64,000 nucleotides of DNA from Desulfolutivibrio sulfodismutans DSM 3696 (lineage in GTDB: Bacteria; Desulfobacterota; Desulfovibrionia; Desulfovibrionales; Desulfovibrionaceae). Location of the stretch: assembly GCF_013376455.1 (NCBI RefSeq), contig NZ_CP045504.1, forward strand, positions 992,001 through 1,056,000, given 5' to 3'. Within the stretch, counting starts at the first letter, position 1. The number at the start of each line of letters is the position of its first letter. The notes beneath the pieces were generated by a model. That model made no database searches. It saw only the letters and a list, made by a program, of their open reading frames with translations, and had not been told where the DNA came from. Shown here one piece after another: positions 32,157 to 39,456 of the stretch. Made by a program: the position numbers and the translations under genes.

Positions 32157-33754
32157 AAGTCTTTCCGCACGGTCAGGGCTGCGGGGACGCGCCGACGCGC
32201 TACCTTGTGCGCCTGGACTACCCACATCGGGACGAGCACCCTCCCGAGGTATTGCGCGGCGATCCGGAGACGACGCGCGAACTGATCGACTCCCTGGACA
32301 CCAAATGGAAGTTCACGGCCGGGGTGTTGTCCTGGCATCCGGATGATCGGGTGACGCCGGAGCAGGAAACGCGGGTCATGGACGACTTCGAGGCCGTGGC
32401 CTTTGCCGGTCTGGAGCCGGACCAGCGCAACATCCTCTGGGTCAGGCATCGCCATGCCAACCACCATGAACTTCACTTCGTCATCCCGCGCCTGGAGCTT
32501 TCGAGCGGCAAGTCGTTCAACCCCTGCCCGCCCGGCTGGCAGAAGCACTTCGACGTATTCCGCGACCTGCACAACCACCGGGAAGGCTGGGCCAGGCCGG
32601 ACGATCCCGCCCGGGCGCGCCTGCGCACTCCCGAACATGCGGACTTACGTAAAGCCCGTCTGGTCCGCTGGGGAAAGACGCCCGGGAAGGATGAACGCGC
32701 CGAAGCCAAGGACGCCGTTCACGCCTACCTGCTCATGAAGATCGAAGAAGGCCAAGTCGAAAACCGCGCCGATCTTCTCACGGCCCTACGCGAGGCAGGC
32801 CTTGAGATCAACAGGGCCGGCAAGGCCCATGTCACCGTCAAAGACCCGGCAAGCGGGGAAAAACTCCGCCTCAAGGGGGGAATCTATGCAGCAAACTGGC
32901 GACTCGCTCGCGTCCCTGACGCAACGGATGCGGGCCAAGACCGAACAGGACCGGCAGGAGATCGAGGCCCTGGCCAGGAAACAATTCAGCGACTTGAGCG
33001 AGAGCTTGCGGCAGTCATCGACCGCCGCGCTCGGTACAACCGAAGCCGCTATCCGCGACCGGCTTGGGAGCTTGGAACAGACCATCGCCTCACGCTGCCA
33101 AACCCTGAGTTGGGCCTTTGGCAAGAAATGCCTCCAGGCCCTGCTCCTGAGCCTGAGCATGCTCCTGGGGGCGAGCCTTGGCGGCTGGGGCGTGGTGACG
33201 CTGCTCACACGCAAGGTCACGGCCCTGCAGAACGAGATTCAGAACCTGCACGCGAGCAAAGCCGAACTGGAGAGCATCGCCGATCAACTGGAAAAACGGA
33301 CATGGGGATTGCGGCTCCTGGAGAACCAGGATGGACGGTTCATCGTCCTGCCGCCCAAAACTTCGGCCCGTACCGACTGGACGGTGGGCAAACAGAAGGC
33401 CGTGAAATTGGAGTAGACCATGAGCGAAATCGAACGCCTTCTCACGAGCACCCTGACCGCGCTGGAACAGGAGCTTCGCCAGACCCAGGAGGCCCAGGCC
33501 AAGACCCTGGCCGGGCAGGATCAAACCCTGAGTGCCCACGCCCAGGCCTTGCGCCAAATCCGACAGCAGATTGCCAGCCTGAGCGCCCAGCAACGGGAAT
33601 CGACGCAGCACTTGCAACGCTTGAGCGAGCTATCCACGCGATTGGAGCCGCTCTTGACGCGCTTGAGCGGCATGCTGGGCGAAAAGTAGGCAGGATGAGC
33701 CGGTGGCGAAGCAGGGAGGGAAGTGCCGCCAACAAGCTTGAATATTCTTTATGA
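32147..33754 (+). CDS. mbeA: ColE1-type relaxase MbeA/MobA
   Basis: A 535-residue relaxase that would nick oriT and pilot the strand into a recipient. The N-terminal 200 residues follow the MbeA/MobA pattern: MYMKVFPHGQGCG, a Tyr at residue 19 (TRYLV) as the likely nucleophile, ELIDSLDTKWKFTAGVLSW, and the metal/motif III region RHRHANHHELHFVIP followed by SGKSFNP. This places it in the MOB-P5 (ColE1) group. From about residue 250 the sequence is low-complexity Pro/Gly/Arg/Glu because the same DNA encodes mbeB and mbeD in the +1 frame, so the relaxase tail is largely shaped by them. No secretion genes accompany it. Confidence 0.9.
   Translation: MYMKVFPHGQGCGDAPTRYLVRLDYPHRDEHPPEVLRGDPETTRELIDSLDTKWKFTAGVLSWHPDDRVTPEQETRVMDDFEAVAFAGLEPDQRNILWVRHRHANHHELHFVIPRLELSSGKSFNPCPPGWQKHFDVFRDLHNHREGWARPDDPARARLRTPEHADLRKARLVRWGKTPGKDERAEAKDAVHAYLLMKIEEGQVENRADLLTALREAGLEINRAGKAHVTVKDPASGEKLRLKGGIYAANWRLARVPDATDAGQDRTGPAGDRGPGQETIQRLERELAAVIDRRARYNRSRYPRPAWELGTDHRLTLPNPELGLWQEMPPGPAPEPEHAPGGEPWRLGRGDAAHTQGHGPAERDSEPAREQSRTGEHRRSTGKTDMGIAAPGEPGWTVHRPAAQNFGPYRLDGGQTEGREIGVDHERNRTPSHEHPDRAGTGASPDPGGPGQDPGRAGSNPECPRPGLAPNPTADCQPERPATGIDAALATLERAIHAIGAALDALERHAGRKVGRMSRWRSREGSAANKLEYSL
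32886..33416 (+). CDS. mbeB: MbeB-like mobilization protein nested in mbeA
   Basis: A 176-residue protein encoded wholly inside mbeA in the +1 frame, with a GGGGGG ribosome site just before ATG 32886. Residues about 5-75 are an MbeB-N-like helical region (SLASLTQRMRAKTEQDRQEI). Then comes a hydrophobic helix at about 82-105 (CLQALLLSLSMLLGASLGGW), a coiled coil, and a C-terminal LLENQDGRFIVLPPKTS similar to MobB-type proteins. In ColE1 the counterpart lies at the same nested position. The membrane helix suggests it links the relaxosome to a conjugation pore. Confidence 0.85.
   Translation: MQQTGDSLASLTQRMRAKTEQDRQEIEALARKQFSDLSESLRQSSTAALGTTEAAIRDRLGSLEQTIASRCQTLSWAFGKKCLQALLLSLSMLLGASLGGWGVVTLLTRKVTALQNEIQNLHASKAELESIADQLEKRTWGLRLLENQDGRFIVLPPKTSARTDWTVGKQKAVKLE
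33420..33689 (+). CDS. mbeD: MbeD-like coiled-coil protein nested in mbeA
   Basis: An 89-residue, almost entirely helical protein rich in Gln and Leu heptads (IERLLTSTLTALEQELRQTQ, then QIRQQIASLSAQQRE), starting 3 bases after the mbeB stop and in the same frame, inside mbeA. Size, composition and position match MbeD/MobD of ColE1, which is associated with plasmid entry exclusion or mobilization. GGAG before the start overlaps the mbeB end. Function in this element is inferred from position. Confidence 0.8.
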   Translation: MSEIERLLTSTLTALEQELRQTQEAQAKTLAGQDQTLSAHAQALRQIRQQIASLSAQQRESTQHLQRLSELSTRLEPLLTRLSGMLGEK

Positions 33755-33878
33755 AGTTAAAGTTCGCTTGGACAATATCCAATTGGCGTAATGAGCCAAA
33801 CACGGTCTTAGCCAGAACCTTTACCTCGCTAGGCTTTCCAGTTATAAGTTCGTGACGCTGGCCAAGGAGGCCATCGTC

Positions 33879-34231
33879 ATGAGGAAGAGCCGATTCAGCG
33901 AGGAACAGATCATCGGGATTTTAAAGCAAGCCGAGGGCGCATGGGCGGGGTGTCAAACTGGAGTTCACCCGGCCTAGCAAGCCGATGGAAAACGGCCATA
34001 TCGAAAGCTTCAACGGCCGGTTGCGGGAAGAGTGCCTGAATGCCCAGACCTTCCGCTCGCTGGCCGAGGCAAAAAGGATCATTGAGGACTGGAGGCAGGA
34101 TTACAACACTTGCGCCCCCACAGCGCTCTTGCCGGTATGAGCCCGGAGGAATACCGAAGAGCCTTTAAAGGGGGAAAACCTGAAACCCAGAGTCCGAACT
34201 TATCCGTGGTATACTCGATGGGGTAAGGTCA
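33879..34231 (+). pseudogene. IS3-family transposase remnant (internally deleted and frameshifted)
   Basis: The start of orfA (MRKSRFSEEQIIGILKQAEG) is joined directly to the end of orfB. The orfB fragment reads LEFTRPSKPMENGHIESFNG and RLREECLNAQTFRSLAEAK, then shifts frame to PHSALAGMSPEEYRRA and stops at 34224-34226. The Glu of the DDE triad is present in the ESFNG region; both catalytic Asp residues and most of orfA are gone. It resembles the IS407/IS2-like branch. The likely right end GGGGTAAGGTCA abuts the ribosome site of the patatin gene, so this insertion may have brought in or replaced the promoter of the defence genes. Confidence 0.85.
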
Positions 34232-34241
34232 GGAGTTTGAA

Positions 34242-35213
34242 TTGAAAAAAATCTTATCCATTGACGGCGGAGGCATAAAAGGGGTGTTCCCTGCTGCTTT
34301 TCTTGCGGATATTGAAGAAAAACTCAACAAACCTATTATAGACTACTTCGACCTGATCGCTGGCACGTCTACTGGTGGAATTATAGCCCTTGGCTTGGGG
34401 CTTGGATTTACTCCTCGAGAAATCCTCTCCATGTATGAAGACAATGCTGAGAAGATATTTCCGCCAAAGAAAAAACAATGCTTTTTTAAACGAAAAACCC
34501 CGGAACTTGTAAGGTGTGCCTTTGAAGCCAAATATAGCACTGCCCCATTAAAAGATATTCTGACAAAGAAGTTCGAGGGAAAGTTGCTCGGGCAAAGCAC
34601 GAAACGCCTGATGATCTGTGCCACTAACCTTGTCACCGGAAAAGTCAACGTCTTTAAAACTGCTCACCATGAACGCCTAGAAACAGATTACAAACGATCT
34701 GCAGTTGAAATTGCATTGGCTACATCCGCTGCGCCATATTTCTTTTCCCCATATCAAACCGTATGGGGAGACTCCCTGGTTGATGGCGGACTCTGGGCTA
34801 ATAATCCGATGGGTTTTGCAGCCGTGGAATCAATCAACTACTTGAACTGGCCCCGTGAAGAAGTTGCAATACTAAGCGTCAGTTGCATTGGAGATGCTCC
34901 GGAATTCGCCAAACTGGCCGGGACCGAGCCTGGTGGCAAGGATTGGGGGCTTGGCGTTGTCCAACTGGCGATGGCCAGCCAGAGTCATGCTTCCATGGGA
35001 ATGGCCATACATGCTCTCGGTGACATGAGCTTGGAACGCATTAAGCGTATTGAACCCATTGTCCCGGCGAAAACTTTCTCCTTGGATGGCACCGACAAGG
35101 TGGAATTGCTGAAAGGTCTCGGTCGAGACCAGGCTAAGCATGAGAAAAAGAACCTTGAAAAACTCTTTTTCTCTGAAAAAGTTGAGCCCTTTGTCCCCGT
35201 ATACAGCCTATAG
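34242..35213 (+). CDS. Patatin-like phospholipase, CBASS effector (CapV-like)
   Basis: A 323-residue phospholipase of the patatin family. It shows the oxyanion motif DGGGIKG at residues 8-14, the nucleophile elbow GTSTGG at 41-46 (Ser43) and the dyad Asp181 in VDGGLWANNP. The start is TTG at 34242 with AGGAG seven bases upstream, directly after the IS3 remnant. Beside a CD-NTase this is the classic effector of a cyclic-nucleotide anti-phage system: the second messenger activates it to degrade the inner membrane and kill the infected cell. No signal peptide is present, as expected for a cytoplasmic effector. GC content is far below the flanking mob genes. Confidence 0.92.
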   Translation: MKKILSIDGGGIKGVFPAAFLADIEEKLNKPIIDYFDLIAGTSTGGIIALGLGLGFTPREILSMYEDNAEKIFPPKKKQCFFKRKTPELVRCAFEAKYSTAPLKDILTKKFEGKLLGQSTKRLMICATNLVTGKVNVFKTAHHERLETDYKRSAVEIALATSAAPYFFSPYQTVWGDSLVDGGLWANNPMGFAAVESINYLNWPREEVAILSVSCIGDAPEFAKLAGTEPGGKDWGLGVVQLAMASQSHASMGMAIHALGDMSLERIKRIEPIVPAKTFSLDGTDKVELLKGLGRDQAKHEKKNLEKLFFSEKVEPFVPVYSL

Positions 35214-35221
35214 GTAGAATA

Positions 35222-36787
35222 ATGCTAGATCGTAAACAGCGTGAAATAAATGCATTCCTCAACAAAGTTTCGGAGATTTTGGATATTTCTGAAAAACAGC
35301 GCGAGGACGCAGATAAAAGATATACATCCATAGGTGAGTGGTTAGGGCGTGAGGAATCCATCCTTCACGATTTTCAACCCTCAATGTACCCTCAGGGGTC
35401 ATTTCTCCTGGGCACGGTCATCAGGCCTCTCTCAGAGAAGGACGAATTCGATGTAGATCTTGTCTGTGAAGTGAAGGTATCTAAGGAAAGAAATAGTCAA
35501 AAAGTCTTGAAAGATGCAGTTGGGTTAGAAGTTAAAAGTTACAACAAAGCTAACAATTTCAACAGGCCCGCTAAGGAGGGCAAGCGATGTTGGACTTTAG
35601 AGTACTCTGAGAGTGCAAAATTCCATATGGATGTTCTCCCAGCAGTTCCAGACGGGGCACGAATGAAGGCTGCACTGGAAAGTATGGGCTTCGACACTTC
35701 TTCCCAGACGGATAAGGCCATTGCGATTACTGACAACACACTTCCCAATTATGCCACCAAGGACACGCCGTGGCCTGTCAGTAACCCGCTTGGCTATGCG
35801 GAATGGTTCAAATCTCGGATGGAAGTACAGTTTCAAGTCGGACTTGAAATGCTTGCTGAAGCTCGAAAGGCTGACGTCAAGTCGATCCCCGATTATGCGG
35901 TCAAAACGCCACTTCAAAGGGCTGTTCAGCTTTTGAAAAGGCATCGTGACATCATGTTCCAAAACGATTGGGACAATAAGCCGATCTCGATCATCATCAC
36001 AACTTTGGCAGCGATGGCATACAACAACGAAGGCAACTTGCTAGAAGCACTGAGCAGCATCTTACACGGCATGGAATCTCACATCAAAGAGGTGAACGGT
36101 CAAGCGGTTATTTCCAACCCCGTGAATCCAGCAGAAAATTTTGCTGATAAATGGCTGAGCAACCCGAAACTCAAAGAGAACTTCTATGCGTGGTTAAGAA
36201 GAGTAAAATATGATTTTGAATTTTCTTTCATGACCAGCGACATGAAGTCACTTGCTCAGCACTTGGAAGGAAAGCTGGGACAATCTCCAGTTTTTGAAAG
36301 TCTGAGGAACTATGAAGATTCTCAAAATGGAATCATTGGAGCAGTGCCTGTTGGAATTTCGATGATTCTGGAAAATATGAGGACCTGGCTCCTTCCCAAG
36401 TACAAAGTTAGACACCGACGCGAACCAGAATGGCCCTCATTGCTTTATCGTAATGTTACAATCCGTGGTGAAATCCAAATTGATGGTGCCTGGAAGCCCA
36501 TTACTTGCAGTACACACGGATTGCCTAAAGACTGTTCTCTGCGTTTTTTTGCTGAAACTGACACGGTAAAGCCATATCAGGTATACTGGCAGATCGTGAA
36601 CACTGGAGATGATGCCAGACGCAACAAATGCTTACGTGGAGAATTTAATAAAGGCGCAGCAGGGGTTGGCGGTTTGAAGTGGACTGAAGCCACATTGTAT
36701 ACAGGGATACACTGGGTTGAGTGCTTTGTCGTCAAGGATGGCACTCTTGTAGCCCGAAGCAGCCCACTTGAGGTCAATATAGCTTAA
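35222..36787 (+). CDS. CD-NTase (cGAS/DncV-like nucleotidyltransferase) with C-terminal sensor domain
   Basis: A 521-residue nucleotidyltransferase. Gly59-Ser60 (PQGSFLLG) and the metal ligands Asp77 and Asp79 (EFDVDLV) with a third Asp137 (HMDVLP) form the Pol-beta-type active site. A helical OAS-like region runs to about 390. Residues about 405-521 form a separate beta-rich domain (LYRNVTIRGEIQIDGAWKPI, VYWQIVNTG, GIHWVECFV) fitting the AGS-C sensor predicted for SMODS/CBASS proteins. It starts 8 bases after the phospholipase stop, so they are one operon. Cap2/Cap3 and TIR or HORMA partners are absent, so the system is a minimal two-gene type. The nucleotide made cannot be told from sequence. 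Confidence 0.92.
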   Translation: MLDRKQREINAFLNKVSEILDISEKQREDADKRYTSIGEWLGREESILHDFQPSMYPQGSFLLGTVIRPLSEKDEFDVDLVCEVKVSKERNSQKVLKDAVGLEVKSYNKANNFNRPAKEGKRCWTLEYSESAKFHMDVLPAVPDGARMKAALESMGFDTSSQTDKAIAITDNTLPNYATKDTPWPVSNPLGYAEWFKSRMEVQFQVGLEMLAEARKADVKSIPDYAVKTPLQRAVQLLKRHRDIMFQNDWDNKPISIIITTLAAMAYNNEGNLLEALSSILHGMESHIKEVNGQAVISNPVNPAENFADKWLSNPKLKENFYAWLRRVKYDFEFSFMTSDMKSLAQHLEGKLGQSPVFESLRNYEDSQNGIIGAVPVGISMILENMRTWLLPKYKVRHRREPEWPSLLYRNVTIRGEIQIDGAWKPITCSTHGLPKDCSLRFFAETDTVKPYQVYWQIVNTGDDARRNKCLRGEFNKGAAGVGGLKWTEATLYTGIHWVECFVVKDGTLVARSSPLEVNIA

Positions 36788-37016
36788 CCCACCAGGAGTC
36801 TGTGAATTTGGATCACCAACAATACTATTGACTCCCTTTCTCTGTCACACCACATGATCGTTGGCAGGCGAGCCACAGCCGCTTTGGCAGACTGTTGACT
36901 GGAGTAGCCCCCATTTGGACCGGACACCCAGGACAAGCCCAACCATCCACATCCTCGTGATGTTTCGTCAAGGCATACGGGCCATAAAAGGGCTTCCCTC
37001 TTTATTTCAAATAAAA

Positions 37017-38024
37017 TCACTTGCGCCTGACCTCCCCACGTTTCGCGCCATCCAATCTTGCGGCAAGGTTAGCCGTCCGCAAATGTGTATACCGTGCCAG
37101 CATTTGCAGCGTCTTGTGACCGGTAATGGCCTTGATTTCCATCACGTCCAGGTCCGTATGCTCGAAGAATCGGCTGGTGGCCTCGTGGCGCAGGTCATGA
37201 AAGTGCAGATCATTCAGCCCGGCGGCACGGCAGGCATCGCCCATCTTGGCTGAGAGGTGATCGGGGCAGAAGGGAAACACCCTCCCGGAGAGGTGACGGG
37301 GGAGACCTTGCAATACATCCTTTGCCTCCCGGGAAAGAGGGACCGTCCGGGACTCCTTGTTCTTGGTGTCGTTCAGGCGCACCCTGCTGGCCATGATATC
37401 AACATCCTCCCAGCGCAGTCCGACAATCTCGCCACGCCTCATGGCAGTCGCCAACGCGAACCGCACGATGAGCGCAAACTCCGGGGCGCAAGCGGCCAAC
37501 AACCGTTCCTCTTCTCCCGGCTCCAGTCTCCGTGTGCGCCCCGTCGGCAATTTCGGCTTGGAGGCCAGGGCCACGGGGTTGGTCAGGCTTTCCATTCCCC
37601 AGTCCGAGCGAGCGTAGTTGAACAGCCTGGAGAGCAAGGCCAGATCGAGGCGGATTGTGTTCGGAGAAACGCCCTCGGCTTCGCGTTCACGCCGGAAGTC
37701 GGCGATATCCTTGGACCGGATCGTCGCCATGATCCGGTGGGCGATGGTTCTCCGCTTAAGCCGGTCAATCCTGTAGATTTCACGCCTGGGGTCTTTCAGG
37801 CGAGGCAGATATTCTTCCTCGAAGCGGTCAAGGCACTCGGCAAGCGTATAGGCTTCAGCTTCCTTGGCGGACACGTATTGCCCCTTGCCCATGGTCGCCT
37901 CTGTTTCCTTGGCCCACTGTTCGGCCTCAGCCTTGGTGTCGAAGGTCTTGCAGGTTGTGGGATAGCCGCGTTTCCTGATCCGGGCCTCCCACTGGAGATT
38001 TCCGCGCTTTCTGATGGTCGCCAT
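37017..38024 (-). CDS. int: Tyrosine recombinase (integrase) of the island
   Basis: A 335-residue integrase with an N-terminal arm-binding Arg/Lys-rich part (MATIRKRGNLQWEARIRKRG), a core-binding SAM-like region (about 60-150), and the catalytic domain with Arg196 (TAMRRGE), Lys221 region (TKNKESR), His276-x-x-Arg279 (HDLRH), His303 (GHK) and Tyr312 (RYTHL). I use ATG 38024, preceded by GGAGGTGGAGC; the longer frame runs through the right arm-type site. It lies 99 bases from the intact tRNA-Leu(CAA) and reads toward the island interior, the usual layout for tRNA-targeting elements. Confidence 0.95.
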   Translation of the reverse strand: MATIRKRGNLQWEARIRKRGYPTTCKTFDTKAEAEQWAKETEATMGKGQYVSAKEAEAYTLAECLDRFEEEYLPRLKDPRREIYRIDRLKRRTIAHRIMATIRSKDIADFRREREAEGVSPNTIRLDLALLSRLFNYARSDWGMESLTNPVALASKPKLPTGRTRRLEPGEEERLLAACAPEFALIVRFALATAMRRGEIVGLRWEDVDIMASRVRLNDTKNKESRTVPLSREAKDVLQGLPRHLSGRVFPFCPDHLSAKMGDACRAAGLNDLHFHDLRHEATSRFFEHTDLDVMEIKAITGHKTLQMLARYTHLRTANLAARLDGAKRGEVRRK

Positions 38025-38043
38025 GCTCCACCTCCGTGGAGCG

Positions 38044-38068
38044 GAGTGGAGCAAAATTGGAGCAAAAA
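38044..38068. repeat. Right putative integrase arm-type site
   Basis: Identical over 25 bases to 29469-29493. It lies between the integrase start and the right attachment core, 55 bases from the core, with the internal direct pair TGGAGCAAAA. Overlap with the int promoter region could allow the integrase to autoregulate. Confidence 0.6.
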
Positions 38069-38122
38069 AACAAGCGGGCGATCCGGCTTTTCTAGCCTGA
38101 TCGCCCGCAACCCGCGTCATTG

Positions 38123-38182
38123 CTTGGTACCGGGAGAGGGACTCGAACCCTCAAGGCCTTGCGACCGCCGGATTTTGAGTCC
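38123..38182. repeat. attR, right 60-bp direct repeat within tRNA-Leu(CAA)
   Basis: Identical to 29306-29365. The repeat ends in the anticodon stem of the tRNA, after GAGTCC, and the rest of the tRNA (GGTGCG onward) is present only on this side. This identifies the right junction as the one that restored the functional tRNA. Confidence 0.93.
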
Positions 38183-38211
38183 GGTGCGTCTACCAATTCC
38201 GCCATCCCGGC
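38125..38211 (-). tRNA. tRNA-Leu(CAA)
   Basis: The minus strand gives GCCGGGA at the 5' end paired with TCCCGGT (one G-T pair), encoded CCA, and the D arm with GGTAGAC. The anticodon stem CCGGA/TCCGG has the loop CTCAAAA, giving anticodon CAA. A long variable arm of class II and T loop TTCGAGT follow. It is the integration target of the island. Confidence 0.95.
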
Positions 38212-38337
38212 ATGTGGAAACAGAGTCTCTATGCGGACGACGCCGTCCTGTCAAGACTCACCCCGCAACCCTTGCCCTCATGGGAGGGAACTGCTACAGC
38301 CCAGCCCTCGCGCGGCTTTCGCGACCAAGGAGCGTGC

Positions 38338-39021
38338 ATGATCCCCGTCGGCTCCCTGACCAACGCCGCCGCCATCATCATCGGCGGCGCGGTTGGTCTT
38401 TTGCTTCACGGCAGGTTCCCCGAACGTGTCAGAACCATCGTGTTCCAGGCCCTGGGCCTGTGTGTGGCGATCATCGGCCTGCAGATGGCCCTTTTGATGT
38501 CCAAGCCCCTTTTGGTCATCTTCAGCCTCATCCTGGGCGGCGTGGCCGGGGAGCTTGTCGACATCGAATCCCATCTGGAACGCCTGGGCGACCGGGTCAA
38601 GGCCCTGGCCCGCTCGAAAAACACCCTGTTCACCGACGGCTTCGTCACCGCCTCCCTCATCTATTGCGTGGGCTCCATGGCCATTTTGGGCTCCTTCGAC
38701 GAGGGCCTGCGCGGCGACCCCACCATCCTTTTGACCAAGGCCATGCTCGACGGCTTCGCCTCGGTGGCCCTGGCCTCCACCTATGGCGCAGGCGTCCTGT
38801 TTTCCAGCGTCCCCGTGTTTTGCTACCAGTACGGCCTGACCCTCGTGGCCGGGGCCTTCCAAAGCTTTTTCACCGAGGCCATCATGGCCCAGATCACGGC
38901 CGTGGGCGGCATCCTGATCGTCGGCATCGGCATCAATCTGCTGGGCATCCTCAAAATCAGGATTTCGAACCTGTTGCCCTCCCTGGTCGCCATCGTGGTC
39001 CTGAGCCTTCTTTTCCTGTAA
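38338..39021 (+). CDS. DUF554 membrane protein
   Basis: A 227-residue integral membrane protein with about six hydrophobic segments and the DUF554 signatures MIPVGSLTNAAAIIIGGAVG, ALGLCVAIIGLQMAL, LILGGVAGELVDIE, FTDGFVTASLIYCVGSMAILG and a late GINLLGI. DUF554 proteins occur widely in anaerobes as probable transporters of unknown substrate. The ATG at 38338 has AAGGAG at good spacing. A hairpin terminator follows at 39025-39050. Confidence 0.9.
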   Translation: MIPVGSLTNAAAIIIGGAVGLLLHGRFPERVRTIVFQALGLCVAIIGLQMALLMSKPLLVIFSLILGGVAGELVDIESHLERLGDRVKALARSKNTLFTDGFVTASLIYCVGSMAILGSFDEGLRGDPTILLTKAMLDGFASVALASTYGAGVLFSSVPVFCYQYGLTLVAGAFQSFFTEAIMAQITAVGGILIVGIGINLLGILKIRISNLLPSLVAIVVLSLLFL

Positions 39022-39024
39022 TTC

Positions 39025-39050
39025 CCCGCCAAAAAGGGCGGGATTTCTTT
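39025..39050 (+). terminator. Rho-independent terminator after the DUF554 gene
   Basis: CCCGCC (39025-39030) pairs with GGCGGG (39037-39042) around AAAAAG, followed by ATTTCTTT. It lies 4 bases after the gene. Confidence 0.75.
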
Positions 39051-39084
39051 ACGCCGCGCCCCAAATCCGGTACACCCCCCACCC

Positions 39085-39453
39085 ATGCATGAACTTTCCA
39101 TTGCCCAAAGCCTGTTGGCCATCATCCGCGAGGAAATGCAAAAACACGGCTCGCCCCGCCTGATCTCCGTCAAGGTCAGGCACGGCCGCCTGTCGGCCAT
39201 CGTCCCGGACGCCCTGGCCATGTCCTTCGAGGCCCTGACCATGGACACCGCCCTGGCCGGAGCCCGCCTGGACACGGAGGAGATCCCCCTGGTCCTGGCC
39301 TGCCGGGCCTGTGGCACGAAGTTCTCGCCGGAATCGAGCGACTACGTGTTCGCCCCCTGCCCGGCCTGCGGCGAGGAACTGGGGCATACCGTGGTCTCCG
39401 GCAAGGAACTCTACATCGAATACCTGGAACTCGACGAAGCACAAGGAACGTAA
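39085..39453 (+). CDS. hypA: Hydrogenase nickel-insertion protein HypA
   Basis: A 122-residue HypA with the nickel-binding N-terminus MHELSIAQSLL (His2), the helix FEALTMDTALAGARL, and a zinc site made of two CxxC pairs (CRAC at about residues 73-76 and CPAC at about 93-96). HypA delivers nickel to the large subunit of [NiFe]-hydrogenases together with HypB. It is 3 bases from hypB, so the two are co-translated. No clear ribosome site precedes the ATG. Confidence 0.95.
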   Translation: MHELSIAQSLLAIIREEMQKHGSPRLISVKVRHGRLSAIVPDALAMSFEALTMDTALAGARLDTEEIPLVLACRACGTKFSPESSDYVFAPCPACGEELGHTVVSGKELYIEYLELDEAQGT

Positions 39454-39456
39454 GCC

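Larger units (their letters stand above)
29306..38182. mobile_element. Integrative and mobilizable element carrying a CBASS-like defence module
   Basis: The island is bounded by a 60-bp perfect direct repeat, 29306-29365 and 38123-38182, that is the 3' part of tRNA-Leu(CAA); the intact tRNA is at the right end. Gene order is palindrome cluster, AlpA-like regulator, DUF3987-like protein, mbeC, mbeA with nested mbeB and mbeD, IS3 remnant, patatin phospholipase, CD-NTase, and a minus-strand tyrosine integrase beside the tRNA. There are no type IV secretion genes, so transfer would depend on a helper element. GC content drops sharply in the defence genes and the left end compared with the mob genes, which shows a mosaic origin. 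Confidence 0.9.

Noticed and set aside
35222-36787. Toxin-antitoxin nucleotidyltransferase instead of CD-NTase
   Set aside because: Length of 521 residues, the GS...DxD plus third Asp pattern, the C-terminal sensor and the patatin neighbour fit CBASS better than MNT/HEPN systems.
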